In this document: positions 23,223 to 37,200 of the stretch, in pieces
How positions within the stretch are numbered: the stretch's first letter is position 1
How the letters are laid out: each line of letters opens with the position of its first letter
Assembly (NCBI GenBank): GCA_020746105.1
Contig: CM036636.1
Coordinates: 3,162,001 to 3,226,000 of the forward strand
Direction of reading: 5' to 3'
Length of the DNA stretch: 64,000 bases
From: Trogon surrucura
Taxonomy: Eukaryota > Chordata > Aves > Trogoniformes > Trogonidae
Notes under the pieces: model-generated
The model's database searches: none
The model's input: only the letters and a program-made list of their open reading frames with translations
Told to the model about the DNA's origin: nothing
Position numbers and translations under genes: made by a program

Positions 23223-26200
23223 ATGAGTTCAAAACCTAAAACTAGTACCTGGACATAGGCCTTGCCTACCATACATCACAAGAGAAGCTTTCTTTTAATT
23301 ACATATTCTTCCTTCTCCTCAGACATATTTACTGCAGTACGCTCCAAGCTTTAGCTGCATAGTGAGCAGTCTGCAAATTGTCTGCAAAACTATTCTCTCA
23401 CAGCAGTACATGAAGTGCCCTTATCACTCATGCACTACCAAAAGAAGGTGTTCCTCAGAATTGGCTGTTGTGAACTGACTGTTACGAAAACAAAGAGACA
23501 CACTTTGAAACGAAATCACTTCCCTGATGGAAACGAAAAAGGAACAGCTTGGCACAGAATTCCTCCAGTCTCTCTATCCCCAGCAGTGACTTTTGTAGAA
23601 AATTAATCACATCACAACAGAATCGGATCCAAACTGAATTTTGAACTTAACTCAGTTTTCCCACAAACTTCCTTAGCGGTGGAAAATCGTATTTCCCCAA
23701 GCCCCTACGTGCCGCTCCACTCCGTCCAGCAACTGCAGATCTCCACAGAAGCACATGTTCCTCCTTAGTGACCTGATGTTCCACTCTCCCCTTGGCAGGG
23801 CTTGCAAGGCACACCACATGTCTGCTCACAGACATGTATTAGCGGGGTGTTTACCTCCAGTTGACAAGATGATGAGACAGACTGTAAATACACAAATACA
23901 AGCATGTTCCATCCTCAAATAGTACACTTTGAAATATCTGGGATGGGCAGAGGGGGAAGTCACTTTGTGTCCCTTATCCCCGAGAGAGGGAACCTGGCCG
24001 AAAAATCACAAGACTGGAAAGAAAAATTCTTGCAATCTCACCTAATTACGTGAAGCCTAGTTCCAAAGCTTCAGAAAGGGAACTCAAGTTTCCAGAACTG
24101 TGGGCCTCAGAACTGAATATTGAGAGCTGACAGTGCTGTGAATATCTTCTGTTATTTCTTTGTCACTACAGAGCGATGCACTTAATCTAGATGCCTGACA
24201 CGAAAACCCTTAAACCATTATGAATTTTGTTGCTATGGCATGCACACATAGGTATACACACTTATATCCTGCAAAGTACTTATTTGTCTGGCAGGCTGGA
24301 AAATATAGGACAACAGGGGAATCTTTCTGGATGAGTCACTACAGGAGTGCTTAGAACCTTCCAGGGCCATCTGGGTATTCTTCTGGCTTAACGTATCTCA
24401 GTAAAAACTGTAGGGTTCGGTGTAATCTTAAGATTCTCTTTGCCTTGGCAGCCTTCCACCTTTGTGAGGTAAAGACTGAGGTTTACAAGAGCAATAGAGG
24501 AAGAATGACTAGTAAGTTATCCTCAATAGCTCCCTAACCTCCTCCATTTCTTCCCCTCTTGGTTCTCATAATTTCCTTCCCCACCGTTCCTCAAAATGCA
24601 CTTTAATTACTTCATCATGGCCAAACAGAACCACAAAATCCCTGTTGACTAGTCTACCACAATAAAAAACAAACACATGCACACATAAATACATACACCC
24701 ACTATAACAACCCCTTCAAATCCAGAGCTTAGAGTGATTTAAGACATTCTAAATATAGTACAGACTGTGGCTGAAAACCCCACGAGATTTATTTTTTCCA
24801 ATCTAGGAAATAAAGCTTTCATCAGCCTGAAACTCCAGTTCTAATAAAAGAAGGGAGTGCCTTTCACTTAAGGTTACCACTAATGCCTCAGGTGGTGCTG
24901 AGCAGCAAAGGTTCAACAAAGACCCTTATGGATGAAATCTTTAAAGGAGATCCACAGCTTGGTTAGCAGGAGGGAATCGAAAAGACTTCTAAGACTATTG
25001 AAGACAGTTTTGCACGAAGATGCAGCTCTATTAACTGTGACTGCAAGGACAAACCCATCCCATTCAGCTGCCCTTGAAAGGCAAGATACCTCCTCTGGCT
25101 AACAGGAGACTAGAGAAAGCATGAGCAAAATAACACTGTTGAACCTCCTAGAGCTCGGTGTGCCAGTGCTCTAAAAATATATGTGAGCAGATTCTCAAGC
25201 TAACAGCAGGTATCATCCTATTGAACAGGAGCTCTGATGGCTTCAGCCAGCTTTAGCCCGATGAATGACCTTTAGCAGGTCATTGAAGTTTCTTGTACAT
25301 TTTGCCTATCCTGTCTAGGCTATAAGTACATCATGGCCATGACTGCCTGCTTAGACTGTTCTGAAAATGCTTCTGGAAGTGGAGGCTACCACATGGGGTT
25401 AATAAGACAGCTAAAGAAAATCATAAAAGTATAAACAATTGGGCTATTCCTCTTCAGTGTCTCTTACCAACTTTTCTAAGCAAGAGAAAGTACATCTAAC
25501 TGCTTCATGGATCTATGCTTGGCGAAGAGTTTCTAAGAACAGGGAGGACCATTAGGTTACCGAACACCCAGAATCTACTAACTGAAATCAGGAGGACGTG
25601 CTGAGTTTAAGGTGACTATCAAAGAAAAATCAGGCTTTCAGCACAAGGACAGTGAAGAGAAAGTTAACCTCAGTGAGTGACATTTCAACATTTTGAATTC
25701 ACCCTGTAACTTGAGTTTTCATGGTTTCTCTGTCTTGCAGTATTACAGCTCAATTTTTAAGGGCCACATACAACTGATCTTCTATATTAAACTAAAACAG
25801 AGGACAAGCACAGACCTGAAGTCCTCCTCCAAAGCAATGCAAAGGAGATAAATAGCATGGAGCTCTGACTAGCATCAGCTGAGGACTAGCAAAGCAATAG
25901 GCAAAAACAGCAAATGAGAAATGCACCAGTACTTGGCTCCCTCAAATGAGAACTCATCCTGGTTTAGGAGCCTCCATCAGCAAGTGGCTTCTTGCTGTAC
26001 CTTTGACAAGGCTGATGTTAAAAACCTAGTCTAAGCACTGCCACTCTCCCAGCAGATCTCTCACCTATGAAGCAACACAGACAAGCTACGCAGCTCACTT
26101 GCCTGTAGCTGGCTCCTGCAATCAAAAAGTTTCCATTTCTAGTGCTGGCTTGCGATCAGGCCAAAATGAAAGCAGGATGTATTCCCCTGCTGCTGAATGT

Positions 26201-29200
26201 TTTGTCTGCCTGTTCCTTAACCTCACTGATGTAAACTCTGTACTTTTTTTTTCTTCCCCCCCTTCAGTGTTTAATTTCTATTTTAGCCTAATGGCTAGCT
26301 CTGATGCCGGTTTGCTTTTACTTTGATTTATTGCCAAGCTGTGTCCGAAAACGTAGAGAGATGATGGAAATGTTTAAAAACATATTAAAAGCTATTAAAA
26401 CTTATTGCTTTTGCATGTTACATGGGTTGTTTCCTCCCCTGAAATGAAGCTGATGTTTTTTGAACATTATTCTCCTTTATTCTGCCCCTCCACCTGCCCT
26501 CCCACCGTGCCATGGTAATATACAGGTGTTATTGTTTGATGGGATGTTGTCTGAGATCAGATCATCCGAGTTTGCCTAAAGGAAAGAAAACAAACAAGAA
26601 AGCCTCATTTCTCGTACAAAACATAAGAGTTTTATAGTGCAAAAGGGTAGCTGCAAAATGGGAATTGTTTTCACCCAGTTTGCACTCATATGTGGCAACT
26701 CCCCATCCCTGAGGCTAGGCAAGAACAAACTGCTTGTGAGTTCCAACTAATAAAACATTGTTCCATCAGCTCCCATCAGGGGACAATTTCACTCAGACTA
26801 GTTCTCAGACATCATAACCAACAGTGCACACCTGTGCTGAAAAGGTCAGGGCTCATGAGGAGCGGCACACTTCCTAAAGCCCTTCACCTTCTTTCCCCTT
26901 CTAGGATACTTGGGTATCAAGGATGGGGTTACATGGGAATCTGCTTCATTAAATCATTTTCTGCCCTGTAGCTGGTTATACTTGCTGCTACTATCTTTGC
27001 ATTTCGTTACTGCTGCAGTCCTCGGTCACTGGAAGGCTCAGTAGAGCAACAGAATGGACTTCAGGAGATGAGAATAGTCCTCTCCATTCGTAAATTAGTC
27101 AAAGCATGGGAACTGAAGCTATTGTGGCTCTACCCCCTTCTGCTGACTGGCTCTCCTAACATCAGATTTAATGCTGCAAATCTCAGGCTTTCAAATCTTA
27201 ATTTAGACATAAAGTAAGAAACAGTGACAGAATTTTGCCCAATTTTTCATATAAGTAATAAGAGAAAACCTGCTTAGGAAGAGCAAATCCATAGAACTTA
27301 AAAAAAAAGTAATAATTACAGTCTCTCATGCCTTTGTAGGAACTGTAAAGAAAGCTAGTGGGCTATACGGAATTACTCCACTGATTTCAGTAGTTGTTTT
27401 TGATTTACAATCAGTGTAGGTGAAGATATCAAGAAGACAGAAGGTAAAGGTGAAGCTTCAGGGAAAATGGCAGAGGCTGCTCTTATGGCAGATGTGTGGC
27501 TATGACAGTGAAAACCTAAAGTTCTAGTAGAAGGGTAAAACTATCCTGTACAGAAGACAGTACTAGCCCCAGGATTAGCCTGATGCTGTTAGGCACACAG
27601 AAAGTAAGCAAAGACCTCACCACCTTCTTCTGTAGCCTTCTCTTTGTAGCACCATATTTATAGTTAACTAATGCAAACAGAGCAGAACACACTCCAGAAA
27701 TACACACTCCACTGTGTACATACTGTTGCCACTGGAGAGAAGATGAAAGAGCAGGTCACTTCAGAGTTATTAGTCAGGTAATGCAATGACACCATTTAAA
27801 AGCTACAGAACTGAAAGCACACCAGAAAGAAGCTATTGGACTTAATTTAAAGAGATTGCCAACCTTAAAGGTCCCTCTCCCTCATTTTTCACCCCAAAGG
27901 AAAAAAAAAAAAACCAAACCCCAAAATAAACCCAGGCTAGTTTTCAAGATGTGCACTCTGAGTAAACAACTGGCTGTGAATGAGGGTACTGGGGGAATAT
28001 CAAACTGATTTGGTTCTTCAGGTGCTTGGTAGCAGGCAGGAACAGTTTGCATCTACTGCATAGTGCGTGCAGCTACTCTGCAATGAACAGAGATGGTGAA
28101 TTCTGCAAGAAAGGAGTTTCTCAGAGGCCTTTGCTGAGTGTCAGTGTTGATATCAAATATCGGCTTGTTTGAAACAAGCAGAACTGAAGTTCCATTTCCC
28201 AAAGCTGCGCATAGGACGAGTTGTCTGGGTCCAAAGAGATGGCAAAGCAGGGAAAAGGGATTTCGGTGTTATGTGATCACGTTAAATGCCAAAGCACCTC
28301 TTCCTTTATGCACATACAACCACTTACTATGAAGCACTGAAAAGTAAATCGTTGCATAATCCCAGTACTTCCATAAAAAGTTCACAATTTAAAGTACTAC
28401 TGCTAAAATGTAGTCATGAAAATCAATTGTAAAACACTTTGACTCAATGCGACAATAACCTACTTTATAAAACCAGTAACAAGTAAATGGAAGGTAACAA
28501 GAGTACATTAAGACAACTACTTAGCTGTGTCTCTTTAAATCACTGCATGATACAGCTTGGATGCAGACCAGGTTCTCTTTTTCCCTGTTGTTGGGTGGTA
28601 GCTGTTTAGCAGCCATAGGTATTTTTCCACAACAATTCAGAGTAGTAGGAAATATCCAAGCTCCTTGGAAAAAATTCTTCACCTATTCCACTCAATTTTG
28701 CAAAGAAATGTACCTCAGATGCATTCTTGTCATACTCTGTCCCTCCCAAGCCCAGACATGCACTCAACACTAAGACTCATGAACTGAATCCAAAAGCAGA
28801 ATTCTGCCTCAGATCCTCCCTTTGAAATAATCTCTTCTCTAATGGCACTGATGCTGCAGCTGGGGTCCTTCTAATTACTGAATGCCAGTACCTTTGTGAA
28901 GAAAACTAGCAGGTGTGAAATGGCTTTTAAGCTACTACAAGGCAAAAGCTTAGTAAGAACCAACAGCTAAATATTAAGCCAGAAAAAGAAAAGTTAAAAA
29001 GAAGGCACAATTTCTTAGCAGAGATGGTGAACAAACTTTGGAACACAACATCCAAACAAGTGGCATGGTCACTCCAATACTCCAGGAGGTGAGGTCAGCA
29101 CCTCTACCTCAACATCTGGAGATTAAGTGCCTTCAGAAGTAACGCTTTAACAAAAGAAGTTATACAGAACCAGCAGGAAAATGTAGTCTGCAACACGTAC

Positions 29201-29478
29201 TGTCTCCATCTGATCTCTTCCAAGAGCTCCCTGTAGCTTAAGCTTTGTGAAGTCCTTCTTCTGCCTTCCTTTCAAGCTCAGGCATTTGCTTCTGGAAAGT
29301 AAAACCTCGACAAGAACAATGGAGAGTCATAGTTTTGCTAATTTGAACAAATGCGAGTCTGGCCAAACTAAAGAACTATTCCCTGGTGCTCAGTGACAAT
29401 TATGGTTTTCCTGAGGATTTGGTCAGCTTTGGAAGGCCATACTATACATTAGTCCACCTCCTCAGGCTTTGCTAACCT
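23223..29478. other. Unique non-coding DNA
   Basis: No exon, RNA gene or interspersed repeat recognised in over 6 kb. A 14-A run lies at 27901-27914, and an A/C-rich stretch with scattered CACA at 24660-24705. The + strand again tends toward C over G. A 93-codon plus frame at 26690-26971 shows no familiar domain. Confidence 0.5.
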
Positions 29479-29850
29479 CTATGTTTCCTTAGTCATCACT
29501 ATACTCTCCACGGGGAGCTCCCAAAGCCACCCAGCTGTCTGATGCCCTTCCTCTTGCCAGCCATGACTTAATGACAGCCTGCTCACTGGCACTTCCATTT
29601 CAATAGCAATCAGCAATTCTTGTATTTGCCTTGCGGGCCAGGTTCCAGCTGTACAGTTCTGTACACACTGTGCACACCAGTTTGGTTCAGAAGTCCATAC
29701 CCACATGTCATTTCCAGCATACCCACAACTGGCAAGCATGTTTCCAGAGAAATAAGGAGGACAGGAAAGAAGTTCACCGCTCAGCTCCAAAGTTGAAGGG
29801 TAGCAATAAAGCTGAATTACAGTAGTACAGTTGGTTAATTTATGCAGCAT
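29479..29850 (-). other. Cysteine-rich open frame of 123 codons, unrecognised
   Basis: ATG-started frame on the minus strand with stops just upstream. It encodes eight cysteines, most within residues 8-68, with NCT twice (possible N-glycosylation sites), several tryptophans and a WCAQCVQNCTAGTW cluster. The composition recalls an extracellular or viral-envelope-like domain, but there is no signal peptide or membrane segment and I recognise no family. It lies about 160 bases from a possible LTR terminus at 30011. It may well be a chance frame. Confidence 0.15.
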
Positions 29851-30908
29851 TCTTTATCTGTCCTCCTAAAACCCCATAATGAAAAAAACCCAGTGTTTCT
29901 TTGGGCCATATTTAGATGTTTTATAAACATAATTTCAGATATTATCTTGAGTTGCCCTGAGTGAGCACCCTAGGGTAACAAGGAGACACTAGCTGTAGCC
30001 CTCCAAGATGTGTAGCACTCGGGAACACGACACAGCTCTGGTACATCGGAAAGCTGATGGTGTTTTATTGCCACAGGTTCCAGAGCCTCACACAAGGTAC
30101 CTTTACACTTCATTACCTGACATTGCCTGTGATCATCTCCACAGGTCTTACAAATTCTGTTCAGTCTGAGCTAACGATAGAAAGCGATACCTGGCCTTAC
30201 CTCTTGCGGCTTTGTTAAGCCAGGATTTGTCATCATTTACAAGAGGCAAATGTCAATACAAGTCAAGTTACCTCCATGTTCAATATCCTTCAGTCTGCCA
30301 CACTTGAACTCTGTGTAGCCAGACTGTCTCTGTTACAGTCATTCTATATGAATTTTTCAATTAGTTAGCAGTTAATACTTACAGACTCCATTACTTTTTT
30401 CCTTCCCCTTGTCCCTTATCTCTTTCAGCCCATAGACAAGATATTACCTCTTCATTCACTCAAAGTGGGCAATGGGACTTGCTTTCTCTTATCAAAACTA
30501 CGTGGGCTTTCTATTTCAGAATAGCACACAGACACTTGGGCTCTACCTGCACTGAGAATAAACAGAATTCCACTTTTCTGCTTAGAGTCAAGGGCTACCC
30601 TCTGTGGCCTAAACACATATTGCAGAGCAAAGCACAGCTACAGAGACAACTTCTTCAAGCTTTCCTGAAATGCATAATCTCAGATTATTACATTAATTAT
30701 GACTGCACAAGGTAAGTGTGAACAGTTAACGTGCTCTCTTGCAAAAAAAAAGGTCCTTTGGACAGAAGCTTGCAGCTCAGCTGATTCCAGTACCTAGAAC
30801 TACTACATACAGAATTCTACCTTCAACCATATGGCAAGGTGTATCTTCTTTTATAATTGGTAGTTGCAAAGATCACATTCAGCTCAGGGGAGACAGTATT
30901 GTAGAATA
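29851..30908. other. Unique DNA with a possible LTR end near 30011
   Basis: On the minus strand, CAATAAAACACCATCAGC (near 30062-30080) is followed about 60 bases later by CCGAGTGCTACA, ending at 30011. An AATAAA some 60 bases before a CA terminus is the usual R-U5 layout of a retroviral LTR. I could not find a matching TG start or target duplication. The rest of the interval shows nothing recognisable. Confidence 0.25.
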
Positions 30909-31006
30909 GAATCATAGAATACCCTGAGTTGGAAGAGACCCATAAAGATCATCAAGTCCTCCTCCTCACAGGACTACCTAAAACTAAACCATATGACCAA
31001 GAGTGT
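30909..31006 (-). mobile_element. CR1: CR1 LINE 3' end fragment, reverse
   Basis: Reverse CR1 tail: AATCATAGAATACCCTGAG, TTGGAAGAGACCCATAAAG, ATCATCAAGTCC, then ACAGGACTACCTAAAACTAA and ACCATATGACCAAGAG. The ACCCATAAAGATCATC form and the following text mark a different CR1 subfamily from its neighbours. Only the UTR part is present. Confidence 0.88.
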
Positions 31007-33933
31007 GGGTTTAGTTTTTAACAACCCTTTTTCCTACTGCAGTTGACAAGACAGTATTTTCTTTAAAAAATGGTCATGTGTTTTAGGCCCAGAGTACAGC
31101 AGAAATATGCATGGAGGTGAGAGTACCACAGAAGTTCTTATATCAAGACCAAATATTCCCAGAATCTACCAGAAACTTTGGGTGTTTCAAGTATGGATGA
31201 CAACCTCAAGACCCACTGCCAGTGAAAATGAGTGGAGCAAAGTCAAACTTCAGGGGAGGCAGTGTTGCACCCTCAGAGTACAAATCTTTAGGCAGGATAG
31301 AATAAGCAGTTGAGTCTAATTCAGAAAAAGGGTATTTGGCCATCCAGAGACCTAAGATAGGTTTGAAATTTTCTCCCGTCCACCAGAGGCAACTGCTTGA
31401 GAAGTCAAATCATGAAGGCAAAGACAAAATTCAGTTCTCTTCTGAAGTTCAAAGTGTCTTTTTACTCCTACCAAGCCTGCTGTTTTAAATGCCTACTTAG
31501 ACAGAACAACAGAGATCTGATTAACTGACGATTAAATTAAAGGTGTGACCTTCCACACCCAGTTTACATGGAATTGAACTCCAACCTGGACAATCAAGTG
31601 ACCCAAGCCTACACTTACAGAATGAGCAGATACAGGCTTAAGCTACCTGGGTATAGTCTATGAGAGAGTTAAGAGTATCAAGTATGCTGCATGCACAGAT
31701 CAGTGGGAACTTTAAAATATTTCTGTTTTAAGGAGCAGATTTTTTATTCCCAGATGTATTAGGCTAAATTAGATCTAATGCATAGATTTCTAAGAGAGCG
31801 GGGCTGAAGAATAGCTCTATATATGGAAAGCTCCTGTAATGCAGATAAGTAATTTTTCCAAAATGAGAAGTTGACAAGACAGACAGCAAGAATTTTGGCA
31901 GAAAAGAGATCTTTTGTAGAAGGGCAGTCATTTATCTCTATTTTCCTTCTACAGCTCCAGGAGGAGCAACAATCACTAGGATTTACAACTAGCCATAAAT
32001 ATGCTTAATACCACTACACTCCTAAAGCAGCGCAGAAGGGACCACACCATACACTAAGGATTTGAGACTTCTCAAAGCAAGCTCAGAAATCCATACAAAA
32101 AAAGGTACTAGCATTCAACAGCTCAGACACACCTGAAAATGACTTATACTAACCTGCTGCCTCTGTGATAACACCAGGTTACCAACAGCTTTGTTTCAAA
32201 GCTTTTTGGAAGGGCTCCCTTCCTCCCATCACTGGTAGCTTTCCTCCTTGGATAACAGCCAAGGTTTCAAGGACAGCAGGGATGAAACAGTAACTCAAGT
32301 GAAAACAAATTCACTTGAACCGAACAAAGGCACCCTCACACACTGCCTTCCCAGTGGAGCCAAGGTTTCTCATTTCCTTGGTGACTTCCAAGTTATGAAG
32401 CTCCCATCCTGTTAACTAGAACAACATTTCTTTCAGAAGTACCCAGCTGCTGCTGCCAGCTTTGGCCATGTAAACTCATGCAAGCCTTGCCTTCCAGCTC
32501 ACCCACTGATCAGATTAACCTTTGCCCGCACCAATTTTTATCATCCTAACATTTCTATTTCTCCAGCTTTAGGGTTATGTAACTCACAGGTTCTGCTTCC
32601 ATTTCAGGATCTCTATGTTTCAGTTCCATCTGTCACTGGCCAGAATTTCCCATAATCAGGAAAACCACGCAGCCATTGTGTCTTCTAAGAGACAATATTG
32701 GAAGGAGCAAAGGGTAGATGACACTGCAAGGTGACTGAGAACCCCACTGTACCTGCTTAGAGAATTAAACTCTGTGTTCCCAGTCCTTTGGAAAGCCCAA
32801 ACAGAGAGAAGCAGCCAGCACCCACTGAATCACTACTTCTATCTGGCCATTTGTTTTGAACAATCTTCTACTAAAACATAAGTTGCGTAGCACAGAAACA
32901 AGCCACTTCCACTGAATTACCACTTAAGTCTTCTAATAATATTGTGACAGGGTTTTGTGGGCCCAGAAAACAGACAAATAAGCCCATGCAAGTAAAGAAT
33001 TTAGAAGAGCTCAGTTTTAGTGAAGTGCTTCCCAAAATCCAGCTGTGAGTCTGTTGCTATCAGTGTTGGCCTCAGCTGCTTGCTGGTGCACTCCAGCTGT
33101 CTCTACTTAGCTGTAGATAAAATCAGGTTTATTCCTAAATGGAGAGATACTTTGTCAACTTTTAAGCCAATACAAGTTACACACAAATAGTTCAAAGCCT
33201 CACAAACAGAGAGGTTATTCAGGTGTCCACAGTTTCTTACAAAGCATCATTACAAAGATTACAATCTGCTAAAAGCACAATGAACTGAAAAACTGGCTGC
33301 AGCTGTATGGCAGAGTAAAGCTACTTCCTCGTACAAATGAGCACAGCTTGCCAGATCAGGACAAGGAGACGGGAGAGCCACACGACAGAGAGAAGCAGCT
33401 GACTGGACAAGGCCTCCATCATGGTCAAACACCGCTGTTGCAGCAGTGAAAAAAGGTTGGTCAGAACACAAAAGCCATGAAAGTCATTCTATTCAGGACT
33501 GACATTTACTTACATAATTCTACAAAAGTTAATCTCAGGAAGCTTCACTTCCATTTTTGCCTCTTAAGTTTTTTTTTTCTACTCCTATATGTCCTCTCCT
33601 CCCATATCTTCTGTTTGTTTTCCCTCCTACGTCCCACATTTTCTTCTCTGCTGGTAAAATAAACAAGAGACAGAGCAGCTTGTGACATTGCCAAGCTTTC
33701 CAACACTCAAGTTTCATGACAGGGTTTCATGAAAGAGAATACTTTTCAGTCTAAAAACCCTTAGAGAAGTCCTTTCTCTAGTCCAAGATCAGCAGCCCGT
33801 ATTGTGCCAATATTGTGCCAAGCAAGGTAACAAGAGGCACACAGCAGGCACTTCCTCCAGCTACCCATGTTACTGGTTCTGTGTCCAAAGAAGGGGATGC
33901 AACTTTTCCTTACGCTTATAAGAAGCCCACTAG
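31007..33933. other. Unique non-coding DNA
   Basis: No gene or repeat recognised. The + strand is C- and A-rich by eye. Short opposed frames only. A T-rich stretch lies around 33567-33662. Confidence 0.5.
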
Positions 33934-34218
33934 GGCAGAAAACTGAGCCAACAGACTGCACAAGTGGAAAAGAATCAGACCTTTGAGAGAGCGACTCGCT
34001 GGGTTAGGCTCAAGAAGGAAATAAAATCGAGACGTACAAACTCCTTTTCTGACGTGCTTCGTGAGCAGCAGCTACGTGTTGCTTCCGTCCCTCAGGACGG
34101 ATTGTACCGTGCTCTTCTCCACACCGCTCAGCGTGTTACATCCAAGGTTGCACAAGTATCCTGGAGACTTCGAGTGCATTGCTGGAGGGAGGAAGCGGGA
34201 GGGCAAGATGACTTATGA
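33934..34218 (+). pseudogene. CpG-dense patch with an open frame faintly resembling an OTU-domain fragment
   Basis: An open frame runs from 33934 to a stop at 34218 (no ATG; the usual reading starts at GTG 33964). It contains VLREQQLRVASVPQDGLYRA, with DGLYRA at 34096-34113, and an LR about 20 residues later. OTU cysteine proteases carry a DGNCLYRA-type motif with an LR at similar spacing. Here the Asn-Cys pair, including the catalytic cysteine, would be absent, so any protein would be inactive. By my count there are 14 CpG in about 205 bases (33992-34196), unusual for this neighbourhood. It may be a decayed mobile-element gene, a small exon or coincidence; I rate the OTU link as weak. Confidence 0.2.
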
Positions 34219-37200
34219 ATAGAGCTATTCACCATATCCCACGGTAGGCATTCTTTTTGGCTTGAAACAGCAGCCAGGCTCTCCAACACTAACCACAGGT
34301 GGAGGCTCTGCCAAAAGAGATGCTGAGAAAGGGGAAAAAACTCCTGGTTGATTTGTATTTAATCAAAGTAAGTTACTGCCAAGGCTCACACCATATAGGG
34401 ATGCAAGATGCCTCTATGTTTTGAATAGACTTTGCTGTTGATAACTAGACCTGGATTTTTTTTTTTCCGTGCAGAACAAAAAGCAGCCCAGGCCAACCAG
34501 AATCACTTGTAGATTAATGCCAAGTAGTGGGAGTAGCTGTGGACAATTCTATTTTTTTTCTTCAAAATGTTGATCTGTTCTACTGTTTCCAAGAACAGAA
34601 GCCAAACAAGGCAGTACGCTAAAGTCAGGTTGCCTAAAATTTAAAGGGCAATAATCCCAGAAGTATTTCGTAAAAGCCTGAGATGTTTATCAAGAATAGT
34701 TTGATCCCAAAGGATTTTCATTTTAGTTCAGGAGTAAGCCACAAAAACATCAAGTGTTTTGTAGAACTCAAACACTTGACCAAGGCATCAACAGCTAGGA
34801 AAGCAGGTTTGCCTAAGCACCCATTTCCTTTACTTTTTCATATTTGAAAACACTGCTTAAAGACATCTCTTCTTCCTATTGAGTTGTTTGTACTCTTCTC
34901 CAGAAATTCTGCATTTCTCACGTAAATCAGATTATTTTGAAAGTTCATCTGTAAGCGTTACACTCTAGACGAAAGCTCAGATGGACTTCATCAAGACCTG
35001 TGTCAATTGTAAGACATATTTTGCCTTGTGTAAGCCACACTACCACAAGAATGAAATCTATAAATCCGTCCTTTATAATAATGGATTAGTTAGGCTATTT
35101 CAAGGGGACATAAAAACAGTACCAAAATATCAAATACTGCTTCCTACACACCTCCTAAGTAAAGGCCTACTGCAGAGCTGGAAGCTACTGCCACAGCCAG
35201 TGACCATCTCAAATATAGCTTGCATAAAAAGATCTTGCCCTAGAGCACTATAATTATATTTTGTAAAGTTGAGACTTTTAAAGATGTTTGAAGCATCTGT
35301 TTAGGTCAGCTTAGTCTAAGTGACTGGAGAGTAATCTAACCAGCTTTACTTCTATTGCCTATTTGCTGTGTTGCATTACAGCAAGGTCCTACCTGAAGTA
35401 AGCAAATGCATGTTGGTAATAAGGATCCATGCCTAATAATTGAGACATCATATCTGCACACCAGAGTGGTCCATACAAGAGTGCCTCAAGTTTATTTTCA
35501 GGAAACCACTCAGAACCTCTTTTTGAGCATTGAGAATAATTTTGGAAAGTCTAGTTATTTGTGTGTCCATAACAAGCTGAGCAATTTAGAGAAACATAGT
35601 CCTTTGGTGCCAGGTCCTTTGGTGCCAGGTCCTTTGGAGCCCAGATTAACAGTGAAGTTCTTTGAAGAGCTTGAGAACAAGTGTCAGCATGAGAAACAAG
35701 CTGATGCACCTTTAGCAACTCCATGTTTTCTAGCTGTAGTATCCCCACTTCAACAGGAAAACACAGAACCAGAGCTCTATTTTTCAGCTCTATTTTTGCA
35801 TTAACAAGGAGCTTCGGCTTGGAAAGCCCCTAATGAGTGCAATCAAGAGCCAGGGACACAGCATTAAAAGGAACTGGCAATGATCTACAGGACTGGAAGA
35901 TGCGCTGCTTCCATCTCGAGATGGGGGATTTATTTTAACACAGATTTCTGGCAAGAAACTAGAGACCATATCAAACTTATCACTTGAGAGAAAAGCCTTA
36001 AGGGAAAAAGCCTCAAGGAAGTTTAGCAGTGAGGATCCTACGGTATAGGAAATTACTATTCAAGCAGACACGCACTTCTGCTTCGGAGATTTGTCTGAAG
36101 GCAATCAGCATCGAGTACAGAAACTAGAGGACATTCTGCAACTCCAATCTGAGAAGGTGCTCTGTGCACTGAGCTGATGCCTCTGCTGCTGTGCTCCAGG
36201 GCAGGCAGCTTTAATTAGCACAGCCCAGATGTACACAGGCCTCTGATTAGATGGTTCATGACCCAGAATACAAACAGCTTCAACAAAGTACTAATTCCAC
36301 TTCAAAAGGCAAGCCCTTTAATGAATGTATACAAGCCTTGAGGCTAGAATTACCATCCAAATATTACTGGTCTTAAAAAAGAGGAAGTGAGTAAGAGAGG
36401 AGGTGGAAGTACGGATAAATTACAGCCAGGAGCACTGGCACCAGCCACATGCATGACCTGGCCTGGTGGCTGGGACAGTGAAGCAACTGGGGAAAGTAAG
36501 AGGTGCCATAAAACCTTGTTGCAGGTTCACAAGTGCAGCGCTGCACTGCTTCAAGCAGTAGTAGCCTTCAAAAATAAGCGTGAAGCTTTGGAATAGTTGG
36601 AGATAAACAATGATGCAGCTGAGATGATGTCTTCACTAGGCCTTTAGCTCCCTGACTGAAAGGCACAGCAAATGGACCGGTGAAGTTTAGAGACAAAGAG
36701 CCCAAGGCAACATACCTTACCAAGCTTATTAACTTGGGCTCCATCCTACTACTTCTTGCCCTTTTTGCTGTCAGGTTCAGAGGAGCAGAGACATGCAGCT
36801 GGGAGGCAGCAGGGTCAACCCGAGTTCAGCATTGACAGAAAAAGAGTATAAACACAGGGGAGAACCTAGATATCCTCTCTTCCCTACTCTGCCCCTGACC
36901 TGATACATGATGTAAAGACAAATACATACCTTGTTCTAGCTCAATATATTAAGCCATATAAACACTTCAATCCAGCTAATGGAAGGGACCTCCAGCATCA
37001 TTTTAAATAATATCCCTCATATACCTGGTGGCCGTTGGCCAACAACACGGCTCTCTTCACTATCAGTGAGCCAGTTCCCCATCAGCCATGCCTGTGCTCC
37101 AGGCCAGCCCCAAGCAGCTCTGATCCCAAAGTCATGCAATACAGCAGCGCAGCACTAAACCCAAGATAGTAAACTCAGCCTCAGGCACAGGCAGAAAAAT

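Noticed and set aside
22684-23258. Plus-strand frames of 115-134 codons
   Set aside because: They are antisense to a minus-strand CR1; the true coding remnant is the CR1 ORF2 tail on the other strand.
36967-37003. Text like GGAAGGGACCTCCAGCATC as a reverse CR1 tail
   Set aside because: Only about 12 bases match, with no octamers and no CCAACCCC continuation. Too little to call.
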